Source: Sphingomonadaceae bacterium | GTDB lineage: Bacteria; Pseudomonadota; Alphaproteobacteria; Sphingomonadales; Sphingomonadaceae | NCBI GenBank assembly: GCA_023384025.1 | Contig: JAHDXX010000002.1 | Span: forward strand, 1 to 23,181 | Length of the DNA: 23,181 nucleotides | Direction of reading: 5' to 3' | Shown: piece after piece, positions 22,137 to 23,181 of the stretch | Position numbering within the stretch: the first letter of the stretch is position 1 | How the letters are laid out: each line of letters opens with the position of its first letter | Notes under the pieces: generated by a model | The model's input: only the letters and a program-made list of their open reading frames with translations | Databases searched by the model: none | What the model was told of the DNA's origin: nothing | Program-made: the position numbers and the translations under genes

Positions 22137-23003
22137 TTGATTTCAACGGAAACCGGTTTGACGCACGAACGATCAGGGATGCTGCTGGCCCTTGCCGGTT
22201 TCGCCGTGCTTTCGGTCGGTGATGCCGTGATCAAGACGATGGCGGGCGAATGGTCGCCGCTGGCGGTGGGCGCGTTGCGCTTCACTTTTGGTGCCTTCGG
22301 GCTGTCCGCGCTGCTCTTCGCCAGCGAAGGGCCTGCGGCGTTCAGGCCCGCGCGGCCGTGGCTCCAGCTTGCCCGTGGTCTGTGCCTTGCCATCGCCTCG
22401 CTGCTGTTCTTCTGCGCGATCTTCGTCATGCCACTGGCCGAAGCGACCGCTGTCGCGTTTCTGTCACCCTTGCTGACTGCCCTGCTGAGCGGGCCGCTGC
22501 TGGGAGAGAAAGTACGCCCGCAGGTCTGGGGTGCCTCGCTGGTGGCTTTCGCCGGAGTGACACTGATCCTGCAACCGAACGTGGCGGAACTGGGCTGGCT
22601 GGGCTTGCTCCCGCTCGCTTCGGCGACTTTCTTCAGCCTGATGATGATCGCCAACCGGGCGGCGGCGGGGCAGGGCAGTGCGCTTTCGATGCAGGTCTAT
22701 GTCGCGCTGACTGCAGCGCCCGTGCTGGCACTGGCTGCGCTGGCCGGGCAGGCGAGCGGAGTCGAGCTGTTGCGGGTGACCTGGCCTGACTGGACGGTGC
22801 TGGCCCGCTGCGCTCTCGTCGCGCTGTCGGCCAGCACGGCGCACTGGCTGATCTATCTTGGGACGACCCGCGCTGGGGCGGCCACGATTGCGCCGATGAC
22901 CTATGTCCAGCTGCTGGTGGCAAGCGTGCTCGGCTGGTGGCGGGCTGTACCTGTGGCACAGCGGCAGAAATATCCAGAGCGGGCTGCGCGAGCGTTGACA
23001 TGA
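22137..23003 (+). CDS. DMT (EamA) transporter, C-terminal deletion and frameshift (probable pseudogene)
   Basis: A 288-residue EamA/DMT transporter, intact from MLLALAGFAVLSVGDAVIKTMAGEWSP through helix 9 (APMTYVQLLVASVLGWW). The normal last helix is then missing, and the frame ends in an unrelated RAVPVAQRQKYPERAARALT. The lost ending is still readable one frame over: from 22936, GGGLYLWHSGR continues to its own TGA at 22996. The paralogue at 12930 has about 18 residues between the equivalent points, so roughly 53-56 bp appear deleted with loss of frame. The start is uncertain: TTG 22137, TTG 22158 (GGAAA just upstream) and ATG 22176 are possible. The truncated protein is probably non-functional. 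Confidence 0.75.
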   Translation: MISTETGLTHERSGMLLALAGFAVLSVGDAVIKTMAGEWSPLAVGALRFTFGAFGLSALLFASEGPAAFRPARPWLQLARGLCLAIASLLFFCAIFVMPLAEATAVAFLSPLLTALLSGPLLGEKVRPQVWGASLVAFAGVTLILQPNVAELGWLGLLPLASATFFSLMMIANRAAAGQGSALSMQVYVALTAAPVLALAALAGQASGVELLRVTWPDWTVLARCALVALSASTAHWLIYLGTTRAGAATIAPMTYVQLLVASVLGWWRAVPVAQRQKYPERAARALT

Positions 23004-23022
23004 TATCATGATATGATATCAG
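22995..23022 (+). promoter_or_regulatory. Predicted promoter of RHH antitoxin gene
   Basis: TTGACA at 22995-23000 matches the -35 consensus exactly. A TATCAG at 23017-23022, 16 bp away, can serve as -10, which would place transcription start at or near the ATG at 23029. A TATGAT at 23012 is a better -10 by sequence but spaced too closely (11 bp). The -35 lies in the tail of the damaged transporter gene. Confidence 0.45.
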
Positions 23023-23030
23023 TATATCAT
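23000..23030 (+). promoter_or_regulatory. Palindromic operator overlapping RHH start codon
   Basis: ATGATATCAT at 23000-23009 is a perfect 10-bp palindrome. TGATATCA recurs at 23001-23008 and 23014-23021 (13-bp spacing), and ATGATAT-CAGT-ATATCAT (23013-23030) is an inverted repeat that ends in the start codon. AT-rich repeated palindromes of this type are the usual binding sites of autoregulating RHH antitoxins. Confidence 0.7.
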
Positions 23031-23181
23031 GACTCGCATCCTCGCTGACCTGCCTGATGAAGATATCAAGTGGCTGGACCTGATCGCTGCCGAGCAGGGC
23101 AAGTCTCGCGCGTCGGTGCTGCGAGAGGCGGTCGCAACCTACAAGGCGCAAACGCCGACAAGGGGAACGAAGGACTGGATC
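23029..23181 (+). CDS. Ribbon-helix-helix (CopG-type) antitoxin, partial
   Basis: The first 51 codons of a small DNA-binding protein; the end is outside the window. MTRILADLPDEDIKWLDLIA has the short beta-strand plus helix of RHH regulators, and EQGKSRASVLREAVATYKA gives the second helix with the typical SRASVLREA turn. Such proteins are usually antitoxins of VapBC-like pairs, with the toxin gene directly downstream, beyond this window. There is no ribosome site before the ATG, and the promoter placement suggests a leaderless message. AT-rich upstream DNA contrasts with the surroundings and fits a horizontally acquired module. Confidence 0.8.
   Translation, partial: MTRILADLPDEDIKWLDLIAAEQGKSRASVLREAVATYKAQTPTRGTKDWI

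Overview
The window is a dense, GC-rich bacterial chromosome segment. It has short intergenic gaps, many 1-8 bp gene overlaps, frequent GTG/TTG starts and no RNA genes that I can see. A transhydrogenase split into PntAA/PntAB/PntB and preceded by a 41-residue aa3-oxidase subunit IV gene, a CpaF ATPase, ABA4-like and DUF938 proteins, and a DUF559 gene flanked by palindromes all point to Alphaproteobacteria. Sphingomonadales, probably near Erythrobacteraceae, fits best. The order is fairly secure; the family is a guess.

Layout. Bases 1-215 (-) hold the receiver domain of a response regulator cut by the window edge. Bases 376-4381 (+) are an energy operon: cytochrome aa3 subunit IV, pntAA, a DUF559 endonuclease-like gene inside a pair of long inverted palindromic repeats, pntAB, pntB and a small lipoprotein. 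A second, unrelated palindromic repeat sits in frame inside the 5' end of pntB. Base 4393 (-) starts a secreted DUF2147 protein. Bases 4907-8081 (+) encode a periplasmic beta-helix protein, an SO2930-type diheme cytochrome c and a membrane-anchored alpha/beta hydrolase. Bases 8154-12751 (+) form a tight six-gene run: Asp/Glu racemase, dGTPase, NAD(P)-binding protein, BASS-type symporter, ABA4-like membrane protein and a DUF938 methyltransferase that appears to start at CTG. Bases 12726-13853 (-) carry an entericidin-like lipoprotein and a DMT transporter. Bases 13939-16981 (+) carry a small membrane protein and then a three-gene operon: a DUF4331 protein, a DUF4331-like lipoprotein and a TPR protein. 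Bases 17068-22045 (-) carry cpaF and a three-gene set (membrane sulfatase-like protein, tiny signal-peptide/TM protein, two-domain methyltransferase) that looks like a surface-glycan modification unit. Bases 22137-23003 (+) are a DMT transporter that has lost its last helix by deletion and frameshift. The window ends in the RHH antitoxin gene of a probable toxin-antitoxin pair, with a strongly palindromic operator over its promoter and start codon.

Most notable. (1) The pnt operon carries two different palindromic insertions: a complete DUF559-plus-inverted-repeat unit between pntAA and pntAB, and a REP-like pair translated as about 29 extra residues of PntB. The DUF559 unit resembles the RAYT/REP arrangement in form and may be a little-described mobile unit; its mobility is inferred, not shown. 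(2) The sulfatase / YLDPATG mini-protein / methyltransferase trio is a coherent module without a defined function.
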